Assembly: GCA_002396005.1 (NCBI GenBank)
Contig: DGVW01000020.1
Coordinates: 1 to 27,292, forward strand
Source: Oribacterium sp. UBA4274
Lineage (GTDB): Bacteria > Bacillota > Clostridia > Lachnospirales > Lachnospiraceae
Direction of reading: 5' to 3'
Length of the DNA: 27,292 bases
Positions 15,323 to 24,346 of this stretch are shown here, in pieces (position 1 is the first letter of the stretch; the number at the start of each line of letters is the position of its first letter). Under the pieces are notes generated by a model that was not told where the DNA came from, did no database searches, and saw only the letters and a list, made by a program, of their open reading frames with translations. A program made the position numbers and the translations under genes.

Positions 15323-16068
15323 GCTTCCACCTCCTCTCTGTAAGGTCCCACAAGTACGATGCCAATGTTGTCCTTACCTCCGTTTATGTTGGCCATATCA
15401 ATCAAGGCATCTACCTTGTTCCGGACAGTATTATGCTCACGAACGATGTTTCTGATGCTTTCGTTATCAACCATATTTGTGAGGCCATCTGAACACATGA
15501 TAAGGTAATCTCCTTCAGATAGTTCTACTTCGAAAAAATCTGCAGCTACGCGAGGTTCGATTCCCACGGCTCTGGTGATGATATTTCTGGCATTGAGATA
15601 ATCCTTGGAACCTCTGCGCATAAAACCGCGTTTAACCATTTCTTCTACATATGAATGGTCTCTTGTGATCTGCTTTATGGTGTTTCCATGTACAAGATAG
15701 GCACGGGAATCACCTATATTACTGACTGTAAGGTTGTTTTCTTCCAGAAATGCAGTGACTAAAGTAGTCCCCATACCAGTGAGATTTTCATCATCCATGG
15801 ATAACTTATACAGCCTTGCATTAACAGAAATGATACCGTCCTGAATAAGCTGGACAGCCGGTGTACCGGAGGGAGCGCTTGAAATATATTTTTTTAACTC
15901 TTCTACAGCAAAACGGGATGCATAATCTCCAGCTTTGTGACCGCCCATTCCATCTGCAAGCAGAAATAGATTAGGTAATGATCCTATCGGCTGATCGGTC
16001 GCAAAAACATAATCCTGATTCATACGTCTTTTTCGGCCTTTATCCGTTTTTGCAAAAAAGTCCATCAT
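15319..16068 (-). CDS. prpC: PP2C-family Ser/Thr phosphatase (PrpC/Stp)
   Basis: Removes the phosphates set by the PASTA kinase; metal-dependent, cytosolic. 249 residues with all PPM motifs: TDKGRKRRMNQD at 8-19, ADGMGGHKAGD at 38-48 (metal Asp39), SDGLTNMV and GGKDNIGIVL near the C-terminus. Two adjacent ATG codons begin the frame. AAGGAG is 3 nt from the first and 6 nt from the second, so initiation at 16065 is as likely or likelier. The stop overlaps the prkC start. Confidence 0.96.
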   Translation of the reverse strand: MMDFFAKTDKGRKRRMNQDYVFATDQPIGSLPNLFLLADGMGGHKAGDYASRFAVEELKKYISSAPSGTPAVQLIQDGIISVNARLYKLSMDDENLTGMGTTLVTAFLEENNLTVSNIGDSRAYLVHGNTIKQITRDHSYVEEMVKRGFMRRGSKDYLNARNIITRAVGIEPRVAADFFEVELSEGDYLIMCSDGLTNMVDNESIRNIVREHNTVRNKVDALIDMANINGGKDNIGIVLVGPYREEVEA

Positions 16069-16096
16069 ATACTCCTTAAGATATATGGCTGAGCCA

Positions 16097-17152
16097 TTAC
16101 TTGTTGTTCTCTAAATAATCTCTGCGTAATTGTCCGCAGGAACCGGAAATATCTGAACCCATCTCCCTTCGGATAGTGGCAGCTATGCCGTTTCTTTCGA
16201 GAACATGCTGAAATGCTTCTATCTTACTCCGATCAGGACGTTTCCAATCGCGTTCTTTTATAGGGTTAACAGGTATCAGATTTACATGACATTGAAGTTT
16301 ACCTTTGTTTTTCATACTCTGTATGAGTTTAACAAGTTGGTTTGCCTCATCCTTATTGTCATTTACGCCCTCTACAACGGAGTATTCGAAAGTCACACGC
16401 CTTCCGGTTTTTTCAAAGTAATACTCTATAGCAGGCATGATTTCGGAAAGAGAATACTTGTTGGCTATAGGCATAAGTGTTTTACGGGTTTCATCATTAG
16501 GTGCATGGAGACTTAAGGCAAGTGTTATGCCGTAGTTCTCGTCGGCAAGATTCCTTATACGAGGAACCAGTCCGCAGGTAGATACTGTGATATTGCGGCG
16601 GGAAATATTCAAACCGTTTTCATCAGATATCATGCGTATAAAGCGTGTAAACTCCTCATAGTTATCCAAAGGTTCACCGGAACCCATGATAACAATATTG
16701 TCTACACGTTCTCCGGTAAGCTTCTGCATCAGATAGACCTGTCCGAGCATTTCACCGGAAGTTAAGTTACGTGCCAGACCGTCAAGAGTCGAGGCACAGA
16801 ACTTGCATCCCATACGGCAACCTACCTGACTTGAAATACAAACAGAATTGCCATGCTGGTACTTCATCCATACAGACTCAATGATATGTCCATCCTGCAT
16901 GCGGTTTATGAATTTTTTCGTTCCATCTATAGCTGAAGTGAGTATTTCAACTGTTTCAGGAAGATTTGCCGAATAAGACTCTGCAAGTTTGTCGCGAAGA
17001 CCTTTGGATACATTGGTCATTTCATCATAGCCGTCAACAAGCTTTACATGAAGCCACTGATAAATCTGTTTGGCTCTGAAAGGTTTTTCTCCCATGCTTT
17101 CCAGAAGCTTCTTTAAATCTTCCAGTTCAAGATTTCGTAAATTGTTCATCAT
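16097..17152 (-). CDS. rlmN: Dual-specificity RNA methyltransferase RlmN (23S A2503 / tRNA A37)
   Basis: Radical SAM enzyme making 2-methyladenosine in 23S rRNA and some tRNAs. 351 residues. The 4Fe-4S motif is C112-x3-C116-x2-C119 (GCRMGCKFCAS). Other motifs are GSGEPLDNYEE, NITVSTCGLVP, ALSLHAPNDETR and EYSVVEGVND. The methyl-carrying cysteine is C339 in SGSCGQLR. The TCGLVP form and the lack of an insert agree with RlmN rather than Cfr. Two tandem ATGs; AGGA is 3 nt from the first and 6 nt from the second. It follows rsmB by 15 bp, the conserved Firmicutes order. Confidence 0.97.
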   Translation of the reverse strand: MMNNLRNLELEDLKKLLESMGEKPFRAKQIYQWLHVKLVDGYDEMTNVSKGLRDKLAESYSANLPETVEILTSAIDGTKKFINRMQDGHIIESVWMKYQHGNSVCISSQVGCRMGCKFCASTLDGLARNLTSGEMLGQVYLMQKLTGERVDNIVIMGSGEPLDNYEEFTRFIRMISDENGLNISRRNITVSTCGLVPRIRNLADENYGITLALSLHAPNDETRKTLMPIANKYSLSEIMPAIEYYFEKTGRRVTFEYSVVEGVNDNKDEANQLVKLIQSMKNKGKLQCHVNLIPVNPIKERDWKRPDRSKIEAFQHVLERNGIAATIRREMGSDISGSCGQLRRDYLENNK

Positions 17153-17167
17153 CGATCCTATCTTAGG

Positions 17168-18553
17168 TTAATCCTTTTTAAATACACAGAGATAAAAACC
17201 ATCTGAGGGTTTTCCCGGCAGGAATTTTTCTTCTTTTACCAAGTGAAATCCCGGTAATTTCTCGATGAAATCTCTGTTATCTTCATTCTCTTCTCTGCTC
17301 AAAGTACAGGTTGAGTAAATAAGCTTACCGCCATCCTTTACATATTTTGTTACAGTTGTAAGAATCTCTCTTTGCAGAGTCTGAAGCTCTTTTATACTAT
17401 CTAACGATGCACTGAAGCGTATATCCGGCTTTTTACCTATGATGCCAAGGCCTGAACAAGGTAAGTCGGCGATTACGATATCAGCCTTTCCTTTTCCGTT
17501 GTCATAAAGAAGAGAGTTATCGATGATTCGTGCATCAAAGGCTCTGGCTGTTATATTGGTCAGTGAAAGTCTTTTGATATTTTCCTGTATAAGTGCAATC
17601 TTGTCTTCGGTGAGGTCACGCGAATCTACATGACCTGTACCTTTTAGCAGCTCTGCTATATGACAGCTTTTTCCGCCGGGAGCTGCACATACATCCACAA
17701 CATAATCGCCGGGCTTAGGTTCAGCCTCAATCCCTACCTGCTGTGAAGCATAATCCTGAATGGTTATCTCTCCGCTTTTGAAAAGCTTAGTCTTTGATAT
17801 ATTGCCATCCATAATCTCTGAGTGTCCATCCTTGTAACGGACATAATTTTCTTTGGAGCCGGTGAGAAACCATGAAAGCATACGTTCGGTTTCCTCTTTA
17901 CCGTAAAGCTTTCTCAAATAATCATAGAGCCATAGTGGTACGCTTAATCTGATGTATGCAGGTGTTTTTCCTGTATGTGCAAGATCTGCAAAAATCGTCT
18001 CTTTTTCTCTGGAAAGAGTACGCAGGACACCGTTTACGAAACCGGAAAGATAAAACAACTTGTCCTGATTCTGACTCTTGACATAGTTGACAGCTTCGTT
18101 GATGGCAGCACTGTCTGGAACCTTATCCATGTAAAGTATCTGGTATGCAGACATACGAAGAATGGTCCTTATGACAGGATCCATGTTCTTGGTATGGGTT
18201 TTACTTAATTTATTGAGAATGAAATCAATCTGAATAGTGTATTCGATGGTACCTTCAACAATTCTGGTGATAAATGCTCTGTCTCGTTCAGTAAGATTGG
18301 TATAGAGATTAAGCTGTTCTCTCAGAATAATATGAGAAAACTGTTTTTCCTCCAATATTTTCATAAGGCTGTAAATTGCAATAGACCGCGGTGTTACTGC
18401 GGTCTTTTGAAATGCTTCGGCTTTATGTCTATCTGATGGTTTCCTATCGGATAATCTTCTGTCTGACGGTTTTCTGTTGTACTTTTTAGTATGATTTCCA
18501 AATCGATTTCCGTTGTTTTTGGATGTGAGATTTTGTGGTTTTTTATTTTCCAT
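17168..18553 (-). CDS. rsmB: 16S rRNA (cytosine-C5) methyltransferase RsmB
   Basis: Makes m5C967 in 16S rRNA. 461 residues. An N-terminal basic tail of about 50 residues carries a short repeat (KPSDRRLSDRKPSDR, 28-42). A NusB-like helical domain spans about 54-190, and the Rossmann methyltransferase has the SAM motif DVCAAPGGKS (287-296), DLPCSG (C366) and the catalytic STCTLSREEN (C416). Between the NusB part and the SAM site, the stretch NYVRYKDGHSEIMDG to TIQDYAS is clearly shorter than the usual RVN-containing subdomain. The reading frame is intact. It follows the membrane peptidase gene by 6 bp with only a weak ribosome binding site inside that gene, so coupling is likely. Confidence 0.94.
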   Translation of the reverse strand: MENKKPQNLTSKNNGNRFGNHTKKYNRKPSDRRLSDRKPSDRHKAEAFQKTAVTPRSIAIYSLMKILEEKQFSHIILREQLNLYTNLTERDRAFITRIVEGTIEYTIQIDFILNKLSKTHTKNMDPVIRTILRMSAYQILYMDKVPDSAAINEAVNYVKSQNQDKLFYLSGFVNGVLRTLSREKETIFADLAHTGKTPAYIRLSVPLWLYDYLRKLYGKEETERMLSWFLTGSKENYVRYKDGHSEIMDGNISKTKLFKSGEITIQDYASQQVGIEAEPKPGDYVVDVCAAPGGKSCHIAELLKGTGHVDSRDLTEDKIALIQENIKRLSLTNITARAFDARIIDNSLLYDNGKGKADIVIADLPCSGLGIIGKKPDIRFSASLDSIKELQTLQREILTTVTKYVKDGGKLIYSTCTLSREENEDNRDFIEKLPGFHLVKEEKFLPGKPSDGFYLCVFKKD

Positions 18554-18559
18554 ATATAA

Positions 18560-19282
18560 CTATCTTCTTCTGTTATCTCTGTTCCGTGTGATCAGAACTA
18601 AACGTAAAAGTTGTAAAACTGATGATGCGGCAGCAGCAACATAAGTTAAGGCAGCAGCTGTTAGTACAGATTTGATACCGGAAAGCTCCTGATCGGTAAC
18701 CATTCCGTAATCAGCAAGAGTCTGCACTGCTCTTCTTGAAGCGTCAAACTCTACAGGAAGTGTAAGCAGCTGCATGGATATTGCAATAGTGAATGCGATG
18801 ATTCCGAGTTTTATCAAAGGGGTATAACTGATTATGATGCCGAAAAATATTAGCGGTAATGATACTTTTGAGGCAATGGCACATAGAGGAGAAATAGTTC
18901 TTGTAAGAACTAAAGGCTGATAACCTTTTGCATCCTGAATGGCATGTCCGCACTCATGGGCAGCAACTCCGATGGCTGCTATAGAAGTACTGTTAATAGT
19001 TGACTGACTTAAATTGAGGATCTTTCGGCTTGGAACATAATTGTCCGTAAGGTTTCCGGAAATCCCCTGTATCTTTACGTTTGTAATATTGTTTCGTTCA
19101 AGGATCATCTGGGCTGCCTGGGCACCTGTTAAACCGGAAAATGACTGAACTCTTGCAAATTTTTCAAAAGTGGCCTGAACATTATGACTTGCAGCGATAC
19201 TTAATAATGCACCAATAAGTACAAGTATGTAAGTCCAATCAAATCCATAGTACATCATAGGATATCCGTAATAACCGTACAT
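18560..19282 (-). CDS. YugP-family membrane zinc metallopeptidase
   Basis: Predicted membrane-embedded neutral zinc metallopeptidase (PF04298); substrate unknown. 240 residues. The Gly/Tyr-rich N-terminus MYGYYGYPMMYYG comes before a TM helix (about 16-31). The zinc motif HECGH is at 109-113, a hydrophobic hairpin at about 140-175, then LPVEFDASRRA (E178 as probable third ligand). A final hydrophobic helix near 208-232 precedes a basic tail RNRDNRRR. Often found in this operon position in clostridia, between fmt and rsmB. AGGAGG lies 7 nt before the ATG. Confidence 0.93.
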   Translation of the reverse strand: MYGYYGYPMMYYGFDWTYILVLIGALLSIAASHNVQATFEKFARVQSFSGLTGAQAAQMILERNNITNVKIQGISGNLTDNYVPSRKILNLSQSTINSTSIAAIGVAAHECGHAIQDAKGYQPLVLTRTISPLCAIASKVSLPLIFFGIIISYTPLIKLGIIAFTIAISMQLLTLPVEFDASRRAVQTLADYGMVTDQELSGIKSVLTAAALTYVAAAASSVLQLLRLVLITRNRDNRRR

Positions 19283-19365
19283 ATGCGATCCTCCTGATTA
19301 ATAAACAATCAAAAATAATAAAACGAAATAGTGATAAAAACTCTAATCAAGGTTCGGAATGCAGC

Positions 19366-20340
19366 TCAGAAACGATATCCACGCAGAAAATCCTCTGCTT
19401 TCATACGTTTTTTACCCTCAAGCTGCAGTTCATTTATCTGTAAGTAATCCTTGCCGCAAACAACGATCAAATGCTTCTGATCTGCAAGAAGTCTGCCTGA
19501 TTTTACGGCATCATCGTCGGAGGCTTCTCTTCTGTAATCAAGTGTTCCGACTTCCTTTAGTTCAATGGTTTTTAATGCTTCATCTGTGATTACATCGCTG
19601 TCCCAGAGTTTAATCTGTTTACCGGATAAAAATGAGTATGCAGAAGGCCATGGATTAAGGCCGCGTATCTGTCTCTCTATTTTTATTGCAGAATCTGACC
19701 AATCTATAAGACCTGATGACTTGGTAAAGAGGCCTACCTTTGTAGCGAGTGCAGGATCCTGAGGTGTTCTGGTCAAAGTACCCTTTTCGAGTTTATCAAG
19801 TGTCTCAACGATGAGCTCGCCACCAAGTGCTGCAAGCTTATCAAATAAAGAACCACCTGTTTCTTTGGCATCCAGCTTAAGCTTTTTGGTGAGAAGGATA
19901 TCTCCGGTGTCAAGACCTGCATCCATCTGCATGGTGGTTACTCCGGATTCTTCGTCACCATTTAAAACAGCCCATTGAATAGGAGCAGCACCTCGATACT
20001 TAGGAAGTAAGGAGGCATGTACATTGATACAGCCGTATCTTGGGATATCAAGTATTTCCTGTGGCAGTATCTGACCAAAAGCTGTTACCACAATCACATC
20101 AGGAGCCTGTTCTTTGAGGAGACGCTTGGCATCCTCATCTGATCTTATCTTCTGCGGAGTAATGACCGGGATGTCTAATTTTTCGGCGGCAATCCTTACA
20201 TCACTCTTCTGTGCTTCTCCGTGACGGCCCTTCGGACGGTCAGGCTGAGTTACAACCAAAGTGATCTCATGCCCTGCTTTATGTAATGCTTCTAATGTTG
20301 ACACCGCAAAATCGGGTGTTCCCATGAATATAACTTTCAA
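19366..20340 (-). CDS. fmt: Methionyl-tRNA formyltransferase
   Basis: Formylates Met-tRNAfMet with 10-formyl-THF for initiation. 324 residues. N-terminal FMGTPDFA, active site N106, H108 and D144 (INVHASLLPKYRGAAPIQW ... MDAGLDTGD), then a C-terminal OB-like tRNA-binding domain. The start codon is TTG, supported by a full consensus AAGGAGGT ending about 5 nt upstream; the first ATG would be 5 codons inside the conserved N-terminal strand. Paired with def, 31 bp upstream, as in most bacteria. Its formyl donor depends on fhs, encoded at the right edge. Confidence 0.97.
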   Translation of the reverse strand: MKVIFMGTPDFAVSTLEALHKAGHEITLVVTQPDRPKGRHGEAQKSDVRIAAEKLDIPVITPQKIRSDEDAKRLLKEQAPDVIVVTAFGQILPQEILDIPRYGCINVHASLLPKYRGAAPIQWAVLNGDEESGVTTMQMDAGLDTGDILLTKKLKLDAKETGGSLFDKLAALGGELIVETLDKLEKGTLTRTPQDPALATKVGLFTKSSGLIDWSDSAIKIERQIRGLNPWPSAYSFLSGKQIKLWDSDVITDEALKTIELKEVGTLDYRREASDDDAVKSGRLLADQKHLIVVCGKDYLQINELQLEGKKRMKAEDFLRGYRF

Positions 20341-20371
20341 AGTCTACCTCCTTATAAAAACCTGATGAGGA

Positions 20372-20878
20372 TCAATCCTCCTCATCTTCGTAATCATACT
20401 CCTCAAGGTTTTCATAAGTCATGTCCATAAGCTCGCCTTCAACCTTTGTTGTATAAAGAACACCGTGAAGATGATCGTTCTCATGTGCCATAGCGCGGGC
20501 CAAAAGACCTTCTGCATCAAACTCATATGGTTCCATGTTGATGTCATATGCTTTGACATGAACCTTCAGAGGACGTGTAACCACACCTTCCTTGCCCGGT
20601 ACTGAAAGACAACCCTCGTCACCGGTCTGAAGTTCCTCACCTATAGCTGTAACGGTAGGATTGATACATACATAACGTTTGCCGTCACCGATATCCACAA
20701 CGAAAAGCTGACGAAGGATACCAACCTGAGGCGCGGCAAGACCAACACCGTTAGCATCATACATGGTTTCAAACATATCCATGATAAGATCCTTTGTACG
20801 ATCTGAAACTGCCTTGAGAGGTTTACACTCCTTCTCAAGTATCGGGTCACCTATTACTCTGATAGTTCTTAAAGCCAT
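20372..20878 (-). CDS. def: Peptide deformylase
   Basis: Removes the formyl group from nascent proteins; ribosome-associated metalloenzyme. 168 residues with all three motifs: GVGLAAPQVG (44-53), EGCLSVPG (C90 ligand) and HENDH (132-136, two His ligands plus catalytic Glu133). An acidic tail (EEYDYEDEED) closes it. GGAG lies 7 nt before the ATG. The 79-bp AT-rich gap after priA has no clear promoter. Confidence 0.97.
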   Translation of the reverse strand: MALRTIRVIGDPILEKECKPLKAVSDRTKDLIMDMFETMYDANGVGLAAPQVGILRQLFVVDIGDGKRYVCINPTVTAIGEELQTGDEGCLSVPGKEGVVTRPLKVHVKAYDINMEPYEFDAEGLLARAMAHENDHLHGVLYTTKVEGELMDMTYENLEEYDYEDEED

Positions 20879-20957
20879 TTTTTACTCCATTCTAAATATC
20901 TTGAAATATATAAATTTGTTATTTTTTATGTTTGTGATTAAATATGATACAAAAGCT

Positions 20958-22973
20958 CTACTGTATGTCATAATTCAGCATAACAAATCCACGTTTATCA
21001 TTGTCGCGGACGAGGGCAGAAAATCTATCCCTTAACTGTATGATTATATCATGCCCGGAATGTTTAATATACACGATTTTTCGGTATATGTCATTTACCT
21101 TGTATACAGTGGCATTTAACGGACCGATAAATTCCGCGTTATATAATGCACAATCCTTCTTAAAGCTCTCTGCGGATTTAGTGCAGATCAGGGTGAGCAT
21201 ATCTTCATCTTTCGATAACAATTGTATCGTCATAAGATGTTCAACAGGAGGATATCCCATCAGCTTTCGGAAACTGATTTCTTTTTCGTAAAACAGTTTA
21301 TAATTCTGAGCGCTTGATAAAACTATTGCATAATGGTCAGGCTGGTATGTCTGAATTATGACCTTACCGGAATCTTTGTCCCTGCCGGCTCTTCCGGCTG
21401 CCTGAGTTATCAACTGGAAGGTTTTTTCAGAAGCCTTAAAGTCAGGTGATGAAAGACTCAGATCGGCAGCTATAAGTCCGACCAAAGTGACATCAGGAAA
21501 ATCGTGACCTTTTACGATCATCTGTGTTCCTATAAGTATATCTGCCTTATGATTTCTGAATTGTTCAAGTATTTTCTCGTGACCACCCTTGTTTTTGGTG
21601 GTATCGGCATCCATACGAAGTACTTTAGCTTCCGGAAAGGTTTTATTAACAAGGCTCTCCAGTTTTTCGGTTCCAAATCCAAAAGGTGCCAGATATGGAC
21701 TTCCGCAGGACGGACATTTATTCATGGCAGGAATCTCATATCCGCAATAATGACATCGAAGTATACCATCTCTGTGTAGTGTCAGGGAAACATCACAGTG
21801 AGGACATTTGATGGCCTGTCCGCAGCTTCTGCAGGAAATGAAGCTGCTGTAGCCTCTTCTGTTCATGAAAAGCATGATTTGTTCGTGCTTTTCCAGTTTT
21901 TCGGTTATCAGCTCATGTAGTCTTTCCGAAAATATACTGCGATTTCCCTTTTGGAGTTCTGTCCTCAGGTCTATTATTTCGGTTGAAGCAAGGCTTGAAC
22001 CCGGTTTCGCCCGACGATGTAGTTCAATGAGTTTTACATCGCCCTTGAGAGCCTTGGTGTATATATCGGTTGATGGAGTTGCGGATCCGTAGAGTACAGG
22101 ACAGTGACTGAGCTTCGCTCTTTGAAAAGCCACATCTCTTGTTTCATATCGAGGAGCAGTTTCTGATTTATATGCGCCTTCATGCTCCTCATCCATGATG
22201 ATCATTCCAAGCTTATCAAAAGGTGCAAAAACGGCAGAGCGAGGGCCTACAAGTATGTCTACCTCACCTCTCTCGCACTTCATATATTGCTCATACCTTT
22301 CACCGATGCTCATTTTGGAGTTCATTATTGCCACCCGCCCTTTGAAGCGAGTAGAAACTCTGATAACCGTCTGATATGTGAGCGATATTTCCGGTATCAG
22401 CATGATGACCTTGTATCCACTGTCAATAACTTTTTCCATGACATGAAGATAGACTTCGGTCTTACCTGATCCGGTGATACCATGCAGCAGAAATCTGGGA
22501 ACAGCAGTAGTGTCGTTCCCAAGACATGCTCTGAATCCGTCTACGATTGTGGAGGCAGCTGTCTGCTGCTCAACATTTAAATCATGCAGCTCATCATTTT
22601 CATTGGCATATCGAAGCAATGGATCGATGCGTCTTGCGTTTTTACGAACAGTACGTTTTACGGGAAGAACAGTTTTTAAACATTGGATAAAAGTAGTTCC
22701 GTATTCAACGGACATCCATGATGCAAGCTCTATAAGCTGCTCTTTTACAGAGATTGCATCATGAATTACCTGTTTTATCTCTTTGACTCGTTCAGGATCA
22801 TAGTCTACGGTATCACTGAGACCAATCACATAGCCTGTTTTGTAAGCATTGGAAATACCGAAAGGTATGGATACTTTGTTACCGATGTTTACTGTCATGC
22901 CTTCCGGTATACGATAGGTGTAAGCCCTGTCTAGAGCTTCACTGGAAATGTCTACAATTATCTGTGCGTACAT
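20958..22973 (-). CDS. priA: Primosomal protein N' (PriA helicase), short form
   Basis: Superfamily 2 3'-5' helicase that reloads the replisome at stalled forks. 671 residues, shorter than Bacillus (about 805) or E. coli (732). The N-terminal 3'-end-binding domain is 1-105. Walker A GITGSGKT is at 165-172, DEEH at 261-264 and GSATP at 296-300. Eight zinc cysteines are C381, C384, C390, C393, C407, C410, C420 and C423. QAAGRAGR is at 524-531, followed by the C-terminal domain. Only about 20 residues (110-130) separate the N-terminal domain from the helicase, so the winged-helix domain appears missing. The murF stop and priA ATG share one base (TAATG); AGGA lies about 9 nt upstream. Confidence 0.95.
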   Translation of the reverse strand: MYAQIIVDISSEALDRAYTYRIPEGMTVNIGNKVSIPFGISNAYKTGYVIGLSDTVDYDPERVKEIKQVIHDAISVKEQLIELASWMSVEYGTTFIQCLKTVLPVKRTVRKNARRIDPLLRYANENDELHDLNVEQQTAASTIVDGFRACLGNDTTAVPRFLLHGITGSGKTEVYLHVMEKVIDSGYKVIMLIPEISLTYQTVIRVSTRFKGRVAIMNSKMSIGERYEQYMKCERGEVDILVGPRSAVFAPFDKLGMIIMDEEHEGAYKSETAPRYETRDVAFQRAKLSHCPVLYGSATPSTDIYTKALKGDVKLIELHRRAKPGSSLASTEIIDLRTELQKGNRSIFSERLHELITEKLEKHEQIMLFMNRRGYSSFISCRSCGQAIKCPHCDVSLTLHRDGILRCHYCGYEIPAMNKCPSCGSPYLAPFGFGTEKLESLVNKTFPEAKVLRMDADTTKNKGGHEKILEQFRNHKADILIGTQMIVKGHDFPDVTLVGLIAADLSLSSPDFKASEKTFQLITQAAGRAGRDKDSGKVIIQTYQPDHYAIVLSSAQNYKLFYEKEISFRKLMGYPPVEHLMTIQLLSKDEDMLTLICTKSAESFKKDCALYNAEFIGPLNATVYKVNDIYRKIVYIKHSGHDIIIQLRDRFSALVRDNDKRGFVMLNYDIQ

Positions 22974-24331
22974 TAGATTTTTTCCTGCTTAAATACATTG
23001 ACTATGTCAGATAATTTCATGCTGTTTGAACCCTTAAACAGGATGACATCACCATCTTTGGCTATGGCACGAATTGTGTTGTTGAGCTCAGCAAAGTCAT
23101 TGAAGTACTCAATAGTAGGTTTTCTCTTAAGGACAGAGCCATCTTCTGCAGAGGCTTCTGTATCGTGCATATCGTAGTAAGCATTAATCCCGGCACCGAT
23201 AGCTGCAGCTTTCTCACCATACAGAAAGACAACATCTATAGGTAATGTGGCAATATGAGAGCCTACCTCACGATGGTATTCCATGGTTTTTTCTCCGAGC
23301 TCCAGCATATCAGCAAGAACTGCGATTTTTCTGGAACCGTCAAGCAGTGCCAGAGTATTGAGGCCTGCCTTCATTGAAACAGGTGAAGCGTTGTATGCAT
23401 CATCTATTATGGTGACACCTGAAACAGTTTTAAAAGTTTCTCCGCGACCTGCAACTCCGGTGAAGGATTCCAGTTTTTCCTTGGCTCTATCCAAATCAAC
23501 TCCTGCATCCTGAGCTATGTGCATGGATGCGGATGCATTCTGCAGCATATGATCACCTTTCATGATGAGAGAAAGAGAAAAATCATCCAGTGCATAGTGC
23601 CTGATCTCTATATCTTTATCAAGAGCAAGGCCAAAGCTATGGAGTGTATCAGGCGTTACACCGTTAAGGATTGAATCGTTACTGTTGACATAAAGGATGC
23701 CATGGTCAGGTGTGCCGTCAATGATGTGAAGCTTTTCTCTAAGTATATTTTCCTGAGTTTTCAGCTGTTCGATATGTGCAATACCTATATTGGTGATCAC
23801 AGCTGTATCTACACATGCGATACGTGCAATTCTGGTCATCTCTCCCGGCTCGGACATACCGAGCTCTATTACGGCTATATCGGCTCCTGAACGGGCCATC
23901 TGAAACATGGTTATCGGGACACCTACCTGTGAGTTTGCATTACCTGCAGTCTGGAATACCTTTTTACCGGCACTAAGGGCAGTTGAAATCATATTTCTCG
24001 TGGTAGTCTTTCCGACAGAGCCTGTTACACCGATTACCTTTCCGTGAAACCTGAGACGTTCCATGTATCCGATTTCCTGCAGAGCCTGTTTGGTGTCGGC
24101 AACATGATAAAATCTGACATGAGGATAACTTGCCTGTAAAACGGAAATGTCTCTTGAACTGAGTACAGCAACAGCACCGTTTTTTATGGCCATTTCGATA
24201 TAATCATGACCATCACTGCGCTCTCCTATGATTGGAACGAACAATGCATTATGCATCTGTTTTCTGGAATCAAGAACTATTTCATCTATACCTTCATCTG
24301 TAAAGCCAAAGCTTTTATCCGCGCTTATCAT
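22973..24331 (-). CDS. murF: UDP-MurNAc-tripeptide--D-Ala-D-Ala ligase
   Basis: Adds D-Ala-D-Ala to the UDP-MurNAc-tripeptide, the last cytosolic peptidoglycan precursor step. 452 residues. ATP-binding GVTGSVGKTTTRN is at 101-113, then VIELGMSEPGEM, VITNIGIAHIE, IDDAYNASPVSMKAGL, LADMLELGE and the C-terminal VILFKGSNSMKL. The N-terminus begins close to the VLDSRK strand, so the first domain is slightly shorter than usual, but AAAGGA 8 nt before the ATG supports this start. 15 bp after murE, one base overlap with priA. Confidence 0.96.
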   Translation of the reverse strand: MISADKSFGFTDEGIDEIVLDSRKQMHNALFVPIIGERSDGHDYIEMAIKNGAVAVLSSRDISVLQASYPHVRFYHVADTKQALQEIGYMERLRFHGKVIGVTGSVGKTTTRNMISTALSAGKKVFQTAGNANSQVGVPITMFQMARSGADIAVIELGMSEPGEMTRIARIACVDTAVITNIGIAHIEQLKTQENILREKLHIIDGTPDHGILYVNSNDSILNGVTPDTLHSFGLALDKDIEIRHYALDDFSLSLIMKGDHMLQNASASMHIAQDAGVDLDRAKEKLESFTGVAGRGETFKTVSGVTIIDDAYNASPVSMKAGLNTLALLDGSRKIAVLADMLELGEKTMEYHREVGSHIATLPIDVVFLYGEKAAAIGAGINAYYDMHDTEASAEDGSVLKRKPTIEYFNDFAELNNTIRAIAKDGDVILFKGSNSMKLSDIVNVFKQEKI

Positions 24332-24346
24332 ATCCTATGTCCTTTA

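Noticed and set aside
16097..17152. Cfr-type resistance methyltransferase
   Set aside because: Operon position between rsmB and prpC and the overall motifs are those of housekeeping RlmN.
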